This document shows, one piece after another, positions 1 to 7,667 of a DNA stretch of 64,000 bases (position 1 is the stretch's first letter; every line of letters begins with the position of its first letter). The position numbers and the translations under genes were made by a program. This stretch comes from Clostridia bacterium (GTDB lineage: Bacteria; Bacillota; Clostridia; Oscillospirales; Acutalibacteraceae). The DNA is taken from assembly GCA_900770165.1 (NCBI GenBank), contig CAAGJJ010000131.1:1-64000 (forward strand), given 5' to 3'. Below the pieces are notes generated by a model. It had not been told where the DNA came from. It did not search any database and saw nothing but the letters and a program-made list of their open reading frames with translations.

Positions 1-25
1 ATAATCTAAACTTACGCGGTTGGCA

Positions 26-104
26 ATCGCACTTACACGTTTTACGTGTAGCGATGATTATAGGGCTTTGCCCTCTTATGAAATACCACGCGTTTGACGC
101 GTGG
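26..104. repeat. three consecutive short perfect hairpins
   Basis: Three dyads lie within 80 bases. At 34-50 a 7-bp stem (tacacgt) closes a TTT loop and is extended by atcgc/gcgat at 26-30 and 51-55. At 62-74 a 5-bp stem (agggc) closes a TTT loop. At 86-104 an 8-bp stem (ccacgcgt) closes a TTG loop. None has a U-tract, so they are poor terminators. The common 3-base T-rich loop suggests a family of intergenic palindromic repeats. Their function is unknown. Confidence 0.6.
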
Positions 105-121
105 ATGTTTATTTAATGGTA

Positions 122-130
122 TGTTATAAT
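122..130 (+). promoter_or_regulatory. extended -10 promoter before the TfoX-N gene
   Basis: TG (122-123), one base, then a perfect TATAAT (125-130) form an extended -10. No good -35 is seen; the third hairpin (86-104) occupies that region. The gene starts at 176 after AAAGGA (163-168). Confidence 0.5.
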
Positions 131-175
131 GAATATGTACAAATTTGTCAGACCAGAATATGAAAGGATAAAAAT

Positions 176-496
176 ATGGCATCAAGTAGAGAGTATTTGC
201 AATTTATATTAGAACAGTTATCAGATTTAGAAGAAATCAATTATCGCGCTATGATGGGTGAATACATCATTTATTATCGAGGTAAGATAGTGGGTGGTAT
301 ATATGATGACAGATTACTTGTAAAACCAGTAAAATCAGCGATTTCTTATATGCCAAAAGCTGATTATGAATTACCGTACAATGGAGCAAAAGAAATGTTG
401 TTAGTAGAAGATGTTGATAATAAAGAATTTTTGATTGGCCTTTTTAATGCCATGTATGATGAATTGCCAATGCCTAAAATTAAAAGGAAAAAGTAA
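176..496 (+). CDS. TfoX N-terminal domain protein
   Basis: A 106-aa protein consisting of a single TfoX/Sxy N-terminal domain. The typical features are the YRAMMGEY segment (about residues 24-31), the GGIYDDRLLVKP strand pair, and a conserved acidic patch before a lysine-rich C terminus (KIKRKK). In gamma-proteobacteria TfoX regulates competence, but the isolated N-domain is widespread in Clostridia with no assigned role. The ATG follows AAAGGA by 7 bases. It stands alone, 210 bp from dusB. The family call is firm; the function is unknown. Confidence 0.85.
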   Translation: MASSREYLQFILEQLSDLEEINYRAMMGEYIIYYRGKIVGGIYDDRLLVKPVKSAISYMPKADYELPYNGAKEMLLVEDVDNKEFLIGLFNAMYDELPMPKIKRKK

Positions 497-705
497 TAAA
501 ATCCAGTTTGTTGCGCTAATTTTGTCATTGAAAAACTGATACTATAAATTCAACGAAAGTAAAACGGATAATCAAATAAATATAAAAATAAAGAAACTAT
601 CTACAAATACTAAACGTTTTTGTATAGTTGAAATTAATTAAATAGACAAAGACTAATATAGATGATATTATAATATGCCAAAGGAACTTAAAGGGGAAGT
701 TAAAG

Positions 706-1683
706 ATGTGCATTAGTATTGGAAATGTAAAGATAAAAGGTAAGGCAATTTTAGCACCTATGGCCGGAATTACAGATAGAGCTTACAGGGAAATTTGCAG
801 AAATTTTGGAGCAGCTTATGTTGTAAGTGAAATGGTGAGTGCTAAAGGTATTATATATAATAATAAAAACACATTAGATCTTTTAACAATTTCAGAAGCT
901 GAAAGGCCATGTGCTATACAGCTTTTTGGAAATGATCCTTGTCTAATGGCAGAAGCAGCAAAAATTGTTGAAGATAAATTTAAACCAGATATTATAGATA
1001 TAAATATGGGTTGTCCCGCACCGAAGATAGTTTCTAATGAATGTGGTTCTGCTATGATGAAAAATCCTAAACTTTGTGGCGAGGTTACAAAAGCTGTTAA
1101 AAATGCTGTTAAGGTACCGGTTACTGTTAAAATAAGAAAAGGCTGGGACAATGAAACTGTAAATGCATTACAAGTGGCTAAAATATGTGAAGAGAGTGGT
1201 GCAGATGCCATAGCAGTTCACGGAAGAACAAGAGCTCAGATGTATTCACCATGCGCAGATTGGGATATTATAAAAAAGGTAAAGGAAGCTTTAAAAATAC
1301 CTATAATTGCAAATGGAGATGTAGATTCTGCTGTTAAGGCGAAAGAAATTTTGAATGTAACAGGTTGCGACCTCGTAATGATTGGAAGAGGAAGTTTAGG
1401 TAACCCGTGGATATTTAACCAAGTAAATACCTTTCTTGATTTTGGAGAAATTCCAGCATTACCTACTATTGAAGAGAAGTTGCAGGTAATAAAAAAACAT
1501 GTTGACCTTATGTGTAAGTATAAAGGAGAGAGACTTGGAATTAAAGAATCGAGAAAAATAATAGCATGGTATATTAAAGGAATACATAATGCTGCAAGTT
1601 TTAGAAAAAAGTCATTTGAGATAAATAGTTTGTGTGACCTAAATTATCTTTTAAATGAAATAAAAGAGTGTAATAATATTTAG
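706..1683 (+). CDS. dusB: tRNA-dihydrouridine synthase
   Basis: A 325-aa FMN- and NADPH-dependent enzyme that reduces uridines in the tRNA D-loop. The N-terminal TIM barrel opens with LAPMAGITDRAYR. The catalytic-Cys loop NMGCPAPKI is near residue 100, and the phosphate-binding ANGDVDS and IGRGSLGNPW motifs lie near 205-230. The C-terminal helical tRNA-binding domain is complete and the length is normal for DusB. ATG 706 follows AAAGGGGAAG. Transcription probably ends at the palindrome 1693-1722, facing the convergent gap gene. Confidence 0.93.
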   Translation: MCISIGNVKIKGKAILAPMAGITDRAYREICRNFGAAYVVSEMVSAKGIIYNNKNTLDLLTISEAERPCAIQLFGNDPCLMAEAAKIVEDKFKPDIIDINMGCPAPKIVSNECGSAMMKNPKLCGEVTKAVKNAVKVPVTVKIRKGWDNETVNALQVAKICEESGADAIAVHGRTRAQMYSPCADWDIIKKVKEALKIPIIANGDVDSAVKAKEILNVTGCDLVMIGRGSLGNPWIFNQVNTFLDFGEIPALPTIEEKLQVIKKHVDLMCKYKGERLGIKESRKIIAWYIKGIHNAASFRKKSFEINSLCDLNYLLNEIKECNNI

Positions 1684-1692
1684 CAATAAGAA

Positions 1693-1722
1693 ATGGCAAC
1701 ATAGTTTAAACTATGTTGCCAT
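1693..1722. terminator. bidirectional terminator between dusB and gap
   Basis: A perfect 30-bp palindrome: each 15-base arm mirrors the other (atggcaacatagttt). It is followed by T-rich sequence on the plus strand and lies between the 3' ends of two convergent genes, so it can serve both. Confidence 0.8.
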
Positions 1723-1738
1723 AATTATTTTAATTCTA

Positions 1739-2758
1739 TTATTCGTGATCTACTTTTGACATGTGCTGAATAAGATCTAGAACTTTATTACTATAACCCC
1801 ACTCATTATCGTACCATGAAACTAATTTTACAAAGTTTTCGTTTAACATGATACCTGCTTTTGCGTCGAAAATAGATGTTCTTGAATCTGTATAGAAATC
1901 AGAAGAAACAACAGCATCTTCGGTGTATCCTAGAATACCTTTCATTTCGTTCTCTGAAGCATCTTTAACAGCCTGACAAATTTCTTCGTATGTTGTAGAT
2001 TTTTCTAAACGACATGTTAAGTCAACAACTGAAACATCGAGTGTAGGAACACGGAATGCCATTCCAGTTAATTTACCCTTAACTTCTGGAATAACTAGTG
2101 CGCAAGCTTTAGCAGCACCTGTTGAAGAAGGAATAATATTACCTGCTGCAGCACGGCCACCTCTCCAGTCTTTAGAAGAAGGAGCATCGACTGTTTTCTG
2201 AGTGTTGGTTGTAGAGTGAACTGTTGTCATAAGTCCTTCAACAATACCAAATTTATCGTTAATAACTTTTGTTAGAGGTGCTAAACAGTTTGTAGTACAA
2301 GATGCGTTAGATACTACAGTCATATCTTTTGTATATTTTTCAAGGTTAACACCACATACAAATGTAGGAGTATCTTTATCTTTTGCAGGAGCTGAAATTA
2401 CAACTTTTTTTGCCCCACCTTTGATATGTGCAGAAGCTTTTTCTGTTGTGCAGAATACACCTGTAGATTCTACAACGTATTCAGCCTCAATCTTTCCCCA
2501 TGGAATTTCTGCAGGATCTTTAGAAGCATAGACGTTGATTTCTTTACCGTTAACAACTAATTTGCCGTTTTCAGCTTTTACACAACCGTCGAACCTACCA
2601 TGAATTGTATCGTACTTGATCATATAAACCATATAATCTAGATCGATGAAAGGATCATTGATACCAACGACCTCGAAGGTTTCTGGTTGACTAACTGCAG
2701 CACGAAGAACTAATCGTCCTATGCGACCAAAACCATTAATACCAATTTTAATTGCCAT
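1739..2758 (-). CDS. gap: glyceraldehyde-3-phosphate dehydrogenase, type I
   Basis: A 339-aa glycolytic enzyme that oxidises glyceraldehyde-3-phosphate to 1,3-bisphosphoglycerate with NAD and phosphate. The Rossmann start GINGFGRIGR is at residues 7-16. Asp35 after the second strand favours NAD over NADP. The active-site loop SNASCTTNC carries Cys154, and the C-terminal SWYDNEWGYSNK is intact. The ATG follows a full AGGAGGT. It is a single gene with its own strong promoter (2791-2819). Pgk and tpi are not adjacent in this window. Confidence 0.97.
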   Translation of the reverse strand: MAIKIGINGFGRIGRLVLRAAVSQPETFEVVGINDPFIDLDYMVYMIKYDTIHGRFDGCVKAENGKLVVNGKEINVYASKDPAEIPWGKIEAEYVVESTGVFCTTEKASAHIKGGAKKVVISAPAKDKDTPTFVCGVNLEKYTKDMTVVSNASCTTNCLAPLTKVINDKFGIVEGLMTTVHSTTNTQKTVDAPSSKDWRGGRAAAGNIIPSSTGAAKACALVIPEVKGKLTGMAFRVPTLDVSVVDLTCRLEKSTTYEEICQAVKDASENEMKGILGYTEDAVVSSDFYTDSRTSIFDAKAGIMLNENFVKLVSWYDNEWGYSNKVLDLIQHMSKVDHE

Positions 2759-2790
2759 AAATTATACCTCCTGAAAATTAATCTATAAAT

Positions 2791-2819
2791 ATTCTAAAGC
2801 ATTTTTCCGTATATTACAA
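2791..2819 (-). promoter_or_regulatory. sigma-A promoter of gap
   Basis: Reading the minus strand: TTGTAA (2814-2819), a 17-base spacer, then TAGAAT (2791-2796). It sits 33 bases upstream of the gap start codon. Good match to a housekeeping promoter. Confidence 0.7.
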
Positions 2820-2897
2820 TAGCTTGACAAAAATTTAACCGTATTATTCAAATTTTTTTAAATAAATTTTTATATATAATATCTTTAAGATAATTAA

Positions 2898-2928
2898 AAA
2901 GTCACAAGGTCAGTTCCCTTGTGACTTT
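2898..2928 (-). terminator. terminator of the 2932-3753 gene
   Basis: A 12-bp stem (aaagtcacaagg and its complement) with a 7-base loop. On the minus strand it is followed by a run of T residues, directly after the stop codon at 2932. Confidence 0.8.
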
Positions 2929-2931
2929 ATG

Positions 2932-3753
2932 TTAATCTTGACGATTTGAATACATGCGATATTTAGTTGCGTTGGAATCGATATATTTATGTGAGCTTAA
3001 AGTTATTAATAAAGAAATAATATATAATACTAGCAACATGTCTACTACATACATAGTAGAGAAATCGTTAATAGATGTTATTGTGCATATTAAAGGGAAG
3101 TTGTAAAGCATAGACATTAAAACGTAAGGCAAACCGAAAGCAAACAGTTTTTGTACTAATTTCGAACCTGGTATGTATGCCATGATTTTAGACTGTGAAA
3201 AGAAGAACAAAATTAAAAATGCTGATGAAATTATATCAAATGTATCTACTTTACCGTTATCAATGGAGGAATTATACAAAAATAGTACTGCAAGTCTTAC
3301 GCAAGCCCATATGGTAGGCAGTAATGCTAGCAAAGGAGTAGGCACAAATATATTTTTACCAGTGAGATGTATACTAGAAATAAATATAAATGCTATGCCA
3401 GATAAAATTATTGTAATTCCAAAGAAAAATATTTTTGTATCCATACTATAAAGTAAAGATAAAAGATTAAGGATACCACTTATAATCATAGCAATGCCAG
3501 ACAATAATGCTATAACTCCACAAAAAATATTTTTGGGCATTGTTATGTTTGATGACACATTTTTTGGAATTAAAGACATAATAATTATAACAAGGACTAA
3601 AATTATTGTTACTGTTATAAAAGTTGAGGATGAGGTGCTGCTTGGCATGTTTCCAATAGTAAAATCGTTTCCGGTTATTGCACTGTATAATTTAACAGGA
3701 ATTAATAGTATTGCAGAGAGAATAAATACTATCCAGCTGTATTTTAGTTTCAT
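2932..3753 (-). CDS. multi-pass membrane protein of unknown function
   Basis: A 273-aa very hydrophobic protein with about seven or eight predicted membrane helices, separated by short loops such as SAITGNDFTIGNMPSS and YNSSIDNGKVD. The C terminus is hydrophilic and probably cytosolic. I recognise no catalytic motif or named family. The ATG follows GGAGGT by 6 bases and a clear terminator follows the gene, so it is a genuine single-gene unit. It is divergent from spoIID, and the 93-bp gap must hold both promoters. Confidence 0.75.
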   Translation of the reverse strand: MKLKYSWIVFILSAILLIPVKLYSAITGNDFTIGNMPSSTSSSTFITVTIILVLVIIIMSLIPKNVSSNITMPKNIFCGVIALLSGIAMIISGILNLLSLLYSMDTKIFFFGITIILSGIAFIFISSIHLTGKNIFVPTPLLALLPTIWACVRLAVLFLYNSSIDNGKVDTFDIISSAFLILFFFSQSKIMAYIPGSKLVQKLFAFGLPYVLMSMLYNFPLICTITSINDFSTMYVVDMLLVLYIISLLITLSSHKYIDSNATKYRMYSNRQD

Positions 3754-3846
3754 AAGAGACCTCCATTGTTTAATTTAAATATATTTTTATATATTTAATA
3801 TTAAATCAGGCAAATGATAAAGTCAATATATTTGGAGGAATAAAGG

Positions 3847-4878
3847 ATGAAACATAGGATTATAATATTTTTTTCTGCTTTTATTTTAATGGTTATTATA
3901 CCTTTTGCTGCAATGGGAACAAATAAATCTGGTACAGAAGTAATGGCAATATGTAACAAAAATGAAAAAATAGATGTAGAAACTCATAAACAAAATAAAA
4001 AGGAAGACAATTGCAATAGCAATGAAGAAAATAACAATAATTTAAATACGTTTAAACTTTTCGATAAAAGCAGTAACACAGTTTTAGAAGTCAATGATAA
4101 AGATTTTTTATATGGAGCAGTTGTGTGTGAGATGTCGCCTACATTTGAAATAGAAGCTTTAAAGGCTCAAGCGGTTGCAACGTATACATATTTTTGCAGA
4201 GAAAGAAATGCTTCAAGAGTAAACCCAAAAGAAGATTTAAAGGGTGCTGATTTTGAAGTGGATGTAGAAAATTGGAAGTATTATACTACGAAAGATAAAA
4301 TGATGATTCGTTGGGGAGAAAATTTTGATTTATATTATAAAAAAATAACTGAGGCAGTAGACTCTGTTGCAGGTGAAATTTTAAAAACAGAAGATGGGGA
4401 ACCTATATTTGCAGCATACCACGCTATTTCAAGCGGAAATACAGAAAAATGTACAGATGTATTTGGTGGAGATGCTCCATATTTAGAGGCAGTAGCAAGT
4501 CCAGGAGATTTATTTGCACCTAATTATCTTACTAAGGTGGAAGTAGGTATAGAGGAATTTAAAAATACAGTAGTTTCGATGAATCAAAATGTTATTTTAG
4601 GTGATGATTTATCTAAATGGATAGGAAATGTAGAAAGAACAAATTCAGGAATGGTAAGAAAAATAAGTATTGGAAATATTGATTTTTCAGGTTCATATAT
4701 TCGTAATGCATTTTCTTTAAGGTCAGCAGATTTTGAAATAAAATTAGAAGATAATAAATTTGTTTTTACTGTTAAAGGGTATGGCCATGGAGTAGGAATG
4801 AGCCAATATGGAGCTGAATATATGGCTCAGCAAGGAGCTACATATAAAGAAATTTTAAACTGGTATTATAAAATGTAG
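3847..4878 (+). CDS. spoIID: stage II sporulation protein D (SpoIID/LytB family)
   Basis: A 343-aa membrane-anchored lytic transglycosylase that cuts denuded glycan strands during engulfment of the forespore. Residues 5-24 form a signal anchor, followed by an Asn/Lys-rich linker (30-67). The family core begins near residue 88, where CEMSPTFEIEALKAQAVA carries the conserved Glu95. The C-terminal GYGHGVGMSQYGAEYMA block is diagnostic. The ATG follows GGAGG. The usual neighbour spoIIQ is absent. It supports an endospore-forming host. Confidence 0.92.
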   Translation: MKHRIIIFFSAFILMVIIPFAAMGTNKSGTEVMAICNKNEKIDVETHKQNKKEDNCNSNEENNNNLNTFKLFDKSSNTVLEVNDKDFLYGAVVCEMSPTFEIEALKAQAVATYTYFCRERNASRVNPKEDLKGADFEVDVENWKYYTTKDKMMIRWGENFDLYYKKITEAVDSVAGEILKTEDGEPIFAAYHAISSGNTEKCTDVFGGDAPYLEAVASPGDLFAPNYLTKVEVGIEEFKNTVVSMNQNVILGDDLSKWIGNVERTNSGMVRKISIGNIDFSGSYIRNAFSLRSADFEIKLEDNKFVFTVKGYGHGVGMSQYGAEYMAQQGATYKEILNWYYKM

Positions 4879-4943
4879 ATTTTAAGAATGTTTTTTACAA
4901 ATTTATACATAATAATATTAGAAATTAGAATGGAGAGATAATT

Positions 4944-5411
4944 TTGAAAAATATAAAATGGAAATCGTTATTAATAAATATAGCAATACCACTTGTTGTA
5001 GGTGGGCTAAGTGCTTTACTTACAATGAATTCAATGGAAAAATATAAAGACTTAAGAACTCCACCACTTTCTCCTCCGGGTTGGATATTTCCAATAGTGT
5101 GGACAATTTTATTTGTACTTATGGGAATTGCGTCTTATATTGTTTATGAAAGTAATTCTAGCTTTAAACCTAGGGCTTTAATAGTTTATGCTATACAATT
5201 ACTTTTAAATCTTAGTTGGTCAATAGTGTTCTTTAATGCAGATAGATATTGGGTTTCTGTTGCAATAATTATAGCTCTTATTATAATGATTTTTATAACA
5301 ATTGCCTTTTTTTCATCTGTAAGTAATAAAGCATCACTATTATTAGTTCCTTATATATTATGGGTTTTATTTGCAACTTATTTAAATATAAGTATTGCAA
5401 TTTTAAATTAA
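4944..5411 (+). CDS. tspO: TspO/MBR family membrane protein
   Basis: A 155-aa five-helix membrane protein of the TspO/peripheral benzodiazepine receptor family, which binds porphyrins and related ligands. Recognisable features are PPLSPPGWIFPIVWTIL in the first loop and helix 2, and NLSWSIVFF in helix 3-4. It starts at TTG 4944, with GGAGAG about 8 bases upstream. It follows spoIID by 65 bp and may be co-transcribed. The physiological role in Firmicutes is not settled. Confidence 0.9.
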   Translation: MKNIKWKSLLINIAIPLVVGGLSALLTMNSMEKYKDLRTPPLSPPGWIFPIVWTILFVLMGIASYIVYESNSSFKPRALIVYAIQLLLNLSWSIVFFNADRYWVSVAIIIALIIMIFITIAFFSSVSNKASLLLVPYILWVLFATYLNISIAILN

Positions 5412-5418
5412 AGTAAAT

Positions 5419-5454
5419 GCAAAAAGGAACTTTATTAATAAAGTTCCTTTTTGC
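5419..5454. terminator. bidirectional terminator after tspO
   Basis: A perfect 16-bp stem (gcaaaaaggaacttta) with a TTAA loop lies between the convergent tspO and SLOG genes. T-runs inside the stem give a U-tract on both strands. Confidence 0.85.
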
Positions 5455-5465
5455 GTACACTGTGA

Positions 5466-5795
5466 CTATCTAACCATGTATACTTTAATGGGCTTATTTA
5501 ATTTTTTGGCATAATTTATAGTGAAAAGGGTTCCTCTTGACTGTCCGTCCCATATTGCTACTATAAAGTCTGCCGATTCAACAATCAGCTTATTTCTTAC
5601 CAAAGGAGCACTCTTACCGTAATCTGTATATTTAGGTGTAAAGATTGTTACTGGAATGTTATTCATATCTGCGTACTCAATTGCTAAAGTGTCAATTCCT
5701 CTTGCTCCACCGCTAATTATTGTAGTGGTTTCTTCAGGAATATATTTACCAATATCTACATTTAGCTTTCTTGAGCCTATAACTGCGGTTTTCAT
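5466..5795 (-). CDS. SLOG-superfamily protein (DUF2493-like)
   Basis: A 109-aa Rossmann-like protein of the SLOG fold (DUF2493/YspA-like), a group that binds nucleotide-derived ligands. The key motifs are VIGSRK near the N terminus, the phosphate-binding SGGARGIDTLA (about 29-39), and a late SADFIVAIWDG strand with SRGT. The chosen ATG at 5795 has AAGGAAG 7 bases upstream. An open frame continues upstream to 5867, but it runs into the inverted repeat at 5858 and lacks a ribosome site. The ligand is not deducible. Confidence 0.8.
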   Translation of the reverse strand: MKTAVIGSRKLNVDIGKYIPEETTTIISGGARGIDTLAIEYADMNNIPVTIFTPKYTDYGKSAPLVRNKLIVESADFIVAIWDGQSRGTLFTINYAKKLNKPIKVYMVR

Positions 5796-5857
5796 TATAA
5801 ATCTTCCTTTTATTATGGCGCATAGGGCATAGCTACTTGAATTTTTGTATAGTTTAT

Positions 5858-6124
5858 TATAACGCATAGTGAATTCAGTTCACAAACAAAGCTGAGGTTA
5901 TCCCTTTGCTAATACAGGATAAAGAAATAATTGTACCTTTAGGTGATTTTATTTCATGCAATTTGGATAAAATATTGTGAGTATTAGTTCAAGAAAACGA
6001 TGGCTCACATTGGTTTCTTATTAAGGCTTTATAGGCTGATTGAAAAATATTTTTGTAAAAATTAATTGGCTAGTATAAGAAAAATATAAAGCCTTGATTG
6101 TGAACCTCATTCACTATGGTTATA
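5858..6124. mobile_element. MITE-like element with imperfect terminal inverted repeats
   Basis: The 471 bp between the SLOG gene and hflX hold no convincing gene. Its ends form an imperfect inverted repeat of about 35 bases: tataacgcatagtgaat... at 5858 against the complement of ...attcactatggttata ending at 6124, with one indel and a few mismatches. Inside lies a second perfect inverted repeat, aaggctttata (6023-6033) and its complement (6085-6095). The size of about 267 bp and the lack of coding sequence fit a miniature transposable element. I see no convincing target duplication. The remaining 6125-6266 shows only weak dyads. Confidence 0.45.
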
Positions 6125-6266
6125 GTATATCATCATGTAAGATTAATATCAACAGTGCAAAATGCTAAAATACCAAGCATTTTTTGGAGCAAAATGTGGA
6201 TTTTTTACAATAAATAAGTAAGAAAATCAAAATTTACTAATTAATGTCGATTTATATATAGTTAAT

Positions 6267-7514
6267 TTATTCTATAAAATTTTTTACTTTAGCGTATATT
6301 CTGTCATCTACAATTGCTTCTATTTTTAAACCAGATTCAGTGAATTCTTCTGATATTATTGTTCCTTCACTTCGTATTTCGGAAGAAAGTTTTGCCATAG
6401 AAAAAGGTATACATAAGTTTACTCTTGTTAATTTAATAGGGAGATTATTTTCAATAGATTCTAACAATTTATCAATTCCTTCACCTGTTTTTGCCGAGAT
6501 TCTAATAACATTAGAAATAGGAGGTATATCTAATATACCGGGAACTAAATCGCACTTATTCATTACTGGTATAATTGGATGTTCTTCACATCCTAATTCA
6601 GAAAGAAGGTTTTTGGTAACTTCAAGATGTAGTCTTGCTTCTTTACTTGAAGCGTCGCAGACATTTAGTATTATGTCGGCAAGAGAGGCTTCTTCTAGTG
6701 TAGATTTAAATGCTTCTACAAGATGGTGAGGTAATCTTCTTACCAAACCTACAGTGTCTATTAGCATTACAGAAATACCACTTGGAAGTTTAAGAGCTCT
6801 TGACGTTGGGTCTAAAGTTGCAAATAGTTGGTCTTTAACAAGAACACCAGCTTCGGTTAATTTATTCATTAAAGTTGATTTACCCGCATTTGTATATCCA
6901 ACAATAGCAACAGTTATTATACTGTCTTTTTGCCTTCTTTTTCTAATTTGGCATCTATGTTTCTCAAGAGCATTAAGTTGTACTTTTAACTTTTCCATTT
7001 TTCGCCTTATATGTCTTTTGTCAGTTTCAAGTTTTGTTTCTCCAGGGCCTCTAGTTCCTATACCTCCACCTAGTCTTGATAATTCTATTCCTTTGCCTGT
7101 TAGCCTAGGAAGCATATATTTTAATTGTGCGAGTTCTACTTGAAGCTTTCCTTCTTTTGATTTTGCTCTTAAGGCAAAAATATCAAGTATAAGCATGGTA
7201 CGGTCTATTACGCGTATATTTGTGTTATTTTCTAGATTTTTTATTTGAACAGGACTTAATTCACAGTCAAAAATAATAATATTAATATCATTGTTATTGC
7301 AGTACTGTTTTATTTCTTCTAAGCATCCGGAACCTACACATGTAGCAGTGTCTGGTTTTTCTCTTTTTTGTACAATTGATGCCACAGGAACTGCACCAGC
7401 ACTTTTTGTAAGTTCATAGAGTTCTTTGAGAGAAGATTCGGCATTATAATCTCCAGTATCTACCGAAACAAGAAAAGCTCTATCAGGGTGAATTTTATTA
7501 TCGTACATGGGCAT
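6267..7514 (-). CDS. hflX: ribosome-associated GTPase HflX
   Basis: A 415-aa GTPase that binds the 50S subunit and splits or rescues stalled ribosomes. The N-terminal HflX domain (about 15-110) is followed by the conserved RGPGETKLE loop near 158 and a coiled-coil. The G domain has GYTNAGKST (G1, near 207), switch region LFATLDPTSR, DTVGLV (G3) and NKCD (G4). A short C-terminal domain follows. The ATG follows GGAGG by 9 bases. It is divergent from polA. A shorter start 2 codons in is possible. Confidence 0.95.
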   Translation of the reverse strand: MPMYDNKIHPDRAFLVSVDTGDYNAESSLKELYELTKSAGAVPVASIVQKREKPDTATCVGSGCLEEIKQYCNNNDINIIIFDCELSPVQIKNLENNTNIRVIDRTMLILDIFALRAKSKEGKLQVELAQLKYMLPRLTGKGIELSRLGGGIGTRGPGETKLETDKRHIRRKMEKLKVQLNALEKHRCQIRKRRQKDSIITVAIVGYTNAGKSTLMNKLTEAGVLVKDQLFATLDPTSRALKLPSGISVMLIDTVGLVRRLPHHLVEAFKSTLEEASLADIILNVCDASSKEARLHLEVTKNLLSELGCEEHPIIPVMNKCDLVPGILDIPPISNVIRISAKTGEGIDKLLESIENNLPIKLTRVNLCIPFSMAKLSSEIRSEGTIISEEFTESGLKIEAIVDDRIYAKVKNFIE

Positions 7515-7584
7515 TTTTGTTAGCCTCCTTAAATATACCGAATAGTTTTTATTATATCATAAATTTTTAACAAAATGATGTGGA

Positions 7585-7613
7585 TTGTTAATATGTAAAA
7601 AAAATGTTATTAT
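7585..7613 (+). promoter_or_regulatory. probable promoter of polA
   Basis: TTGTTA (7585-7590), a 17-base spacer, then TATTAT (7608-7613), in the gap between hflX and polA and about 55 bases before the polA start. Confidence 0.5.
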
Positions 7614-7667
7614 AAATAATAAACTTATATTAATAAAGTGTGCATTTTGAAAGGATGGAAGTCGTAC

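Noticed and set aside
34..104. Short repeats as a CRISPR array
   Set aside because: The three dyads have different stems and no equal spacers or direct repeats.
3173..3778. Plus-strand frames opposite the membrane protein at 2932-3753
   Set aside because: Minus-strand gene has a good ribosome site, terminator and hydrophobic pattern; the plus frames have none.
5796..5867. Longer N terminus for the SLOG protein
   Set aside because: No ribosome site, runs into the inverted repeat, and the family begins at the ATG at 5795.
6159..6183. Terminator for hflX
   Set aside because: An 8-bp AT-rich dyad without a T-run on the minus strand; not convincing.
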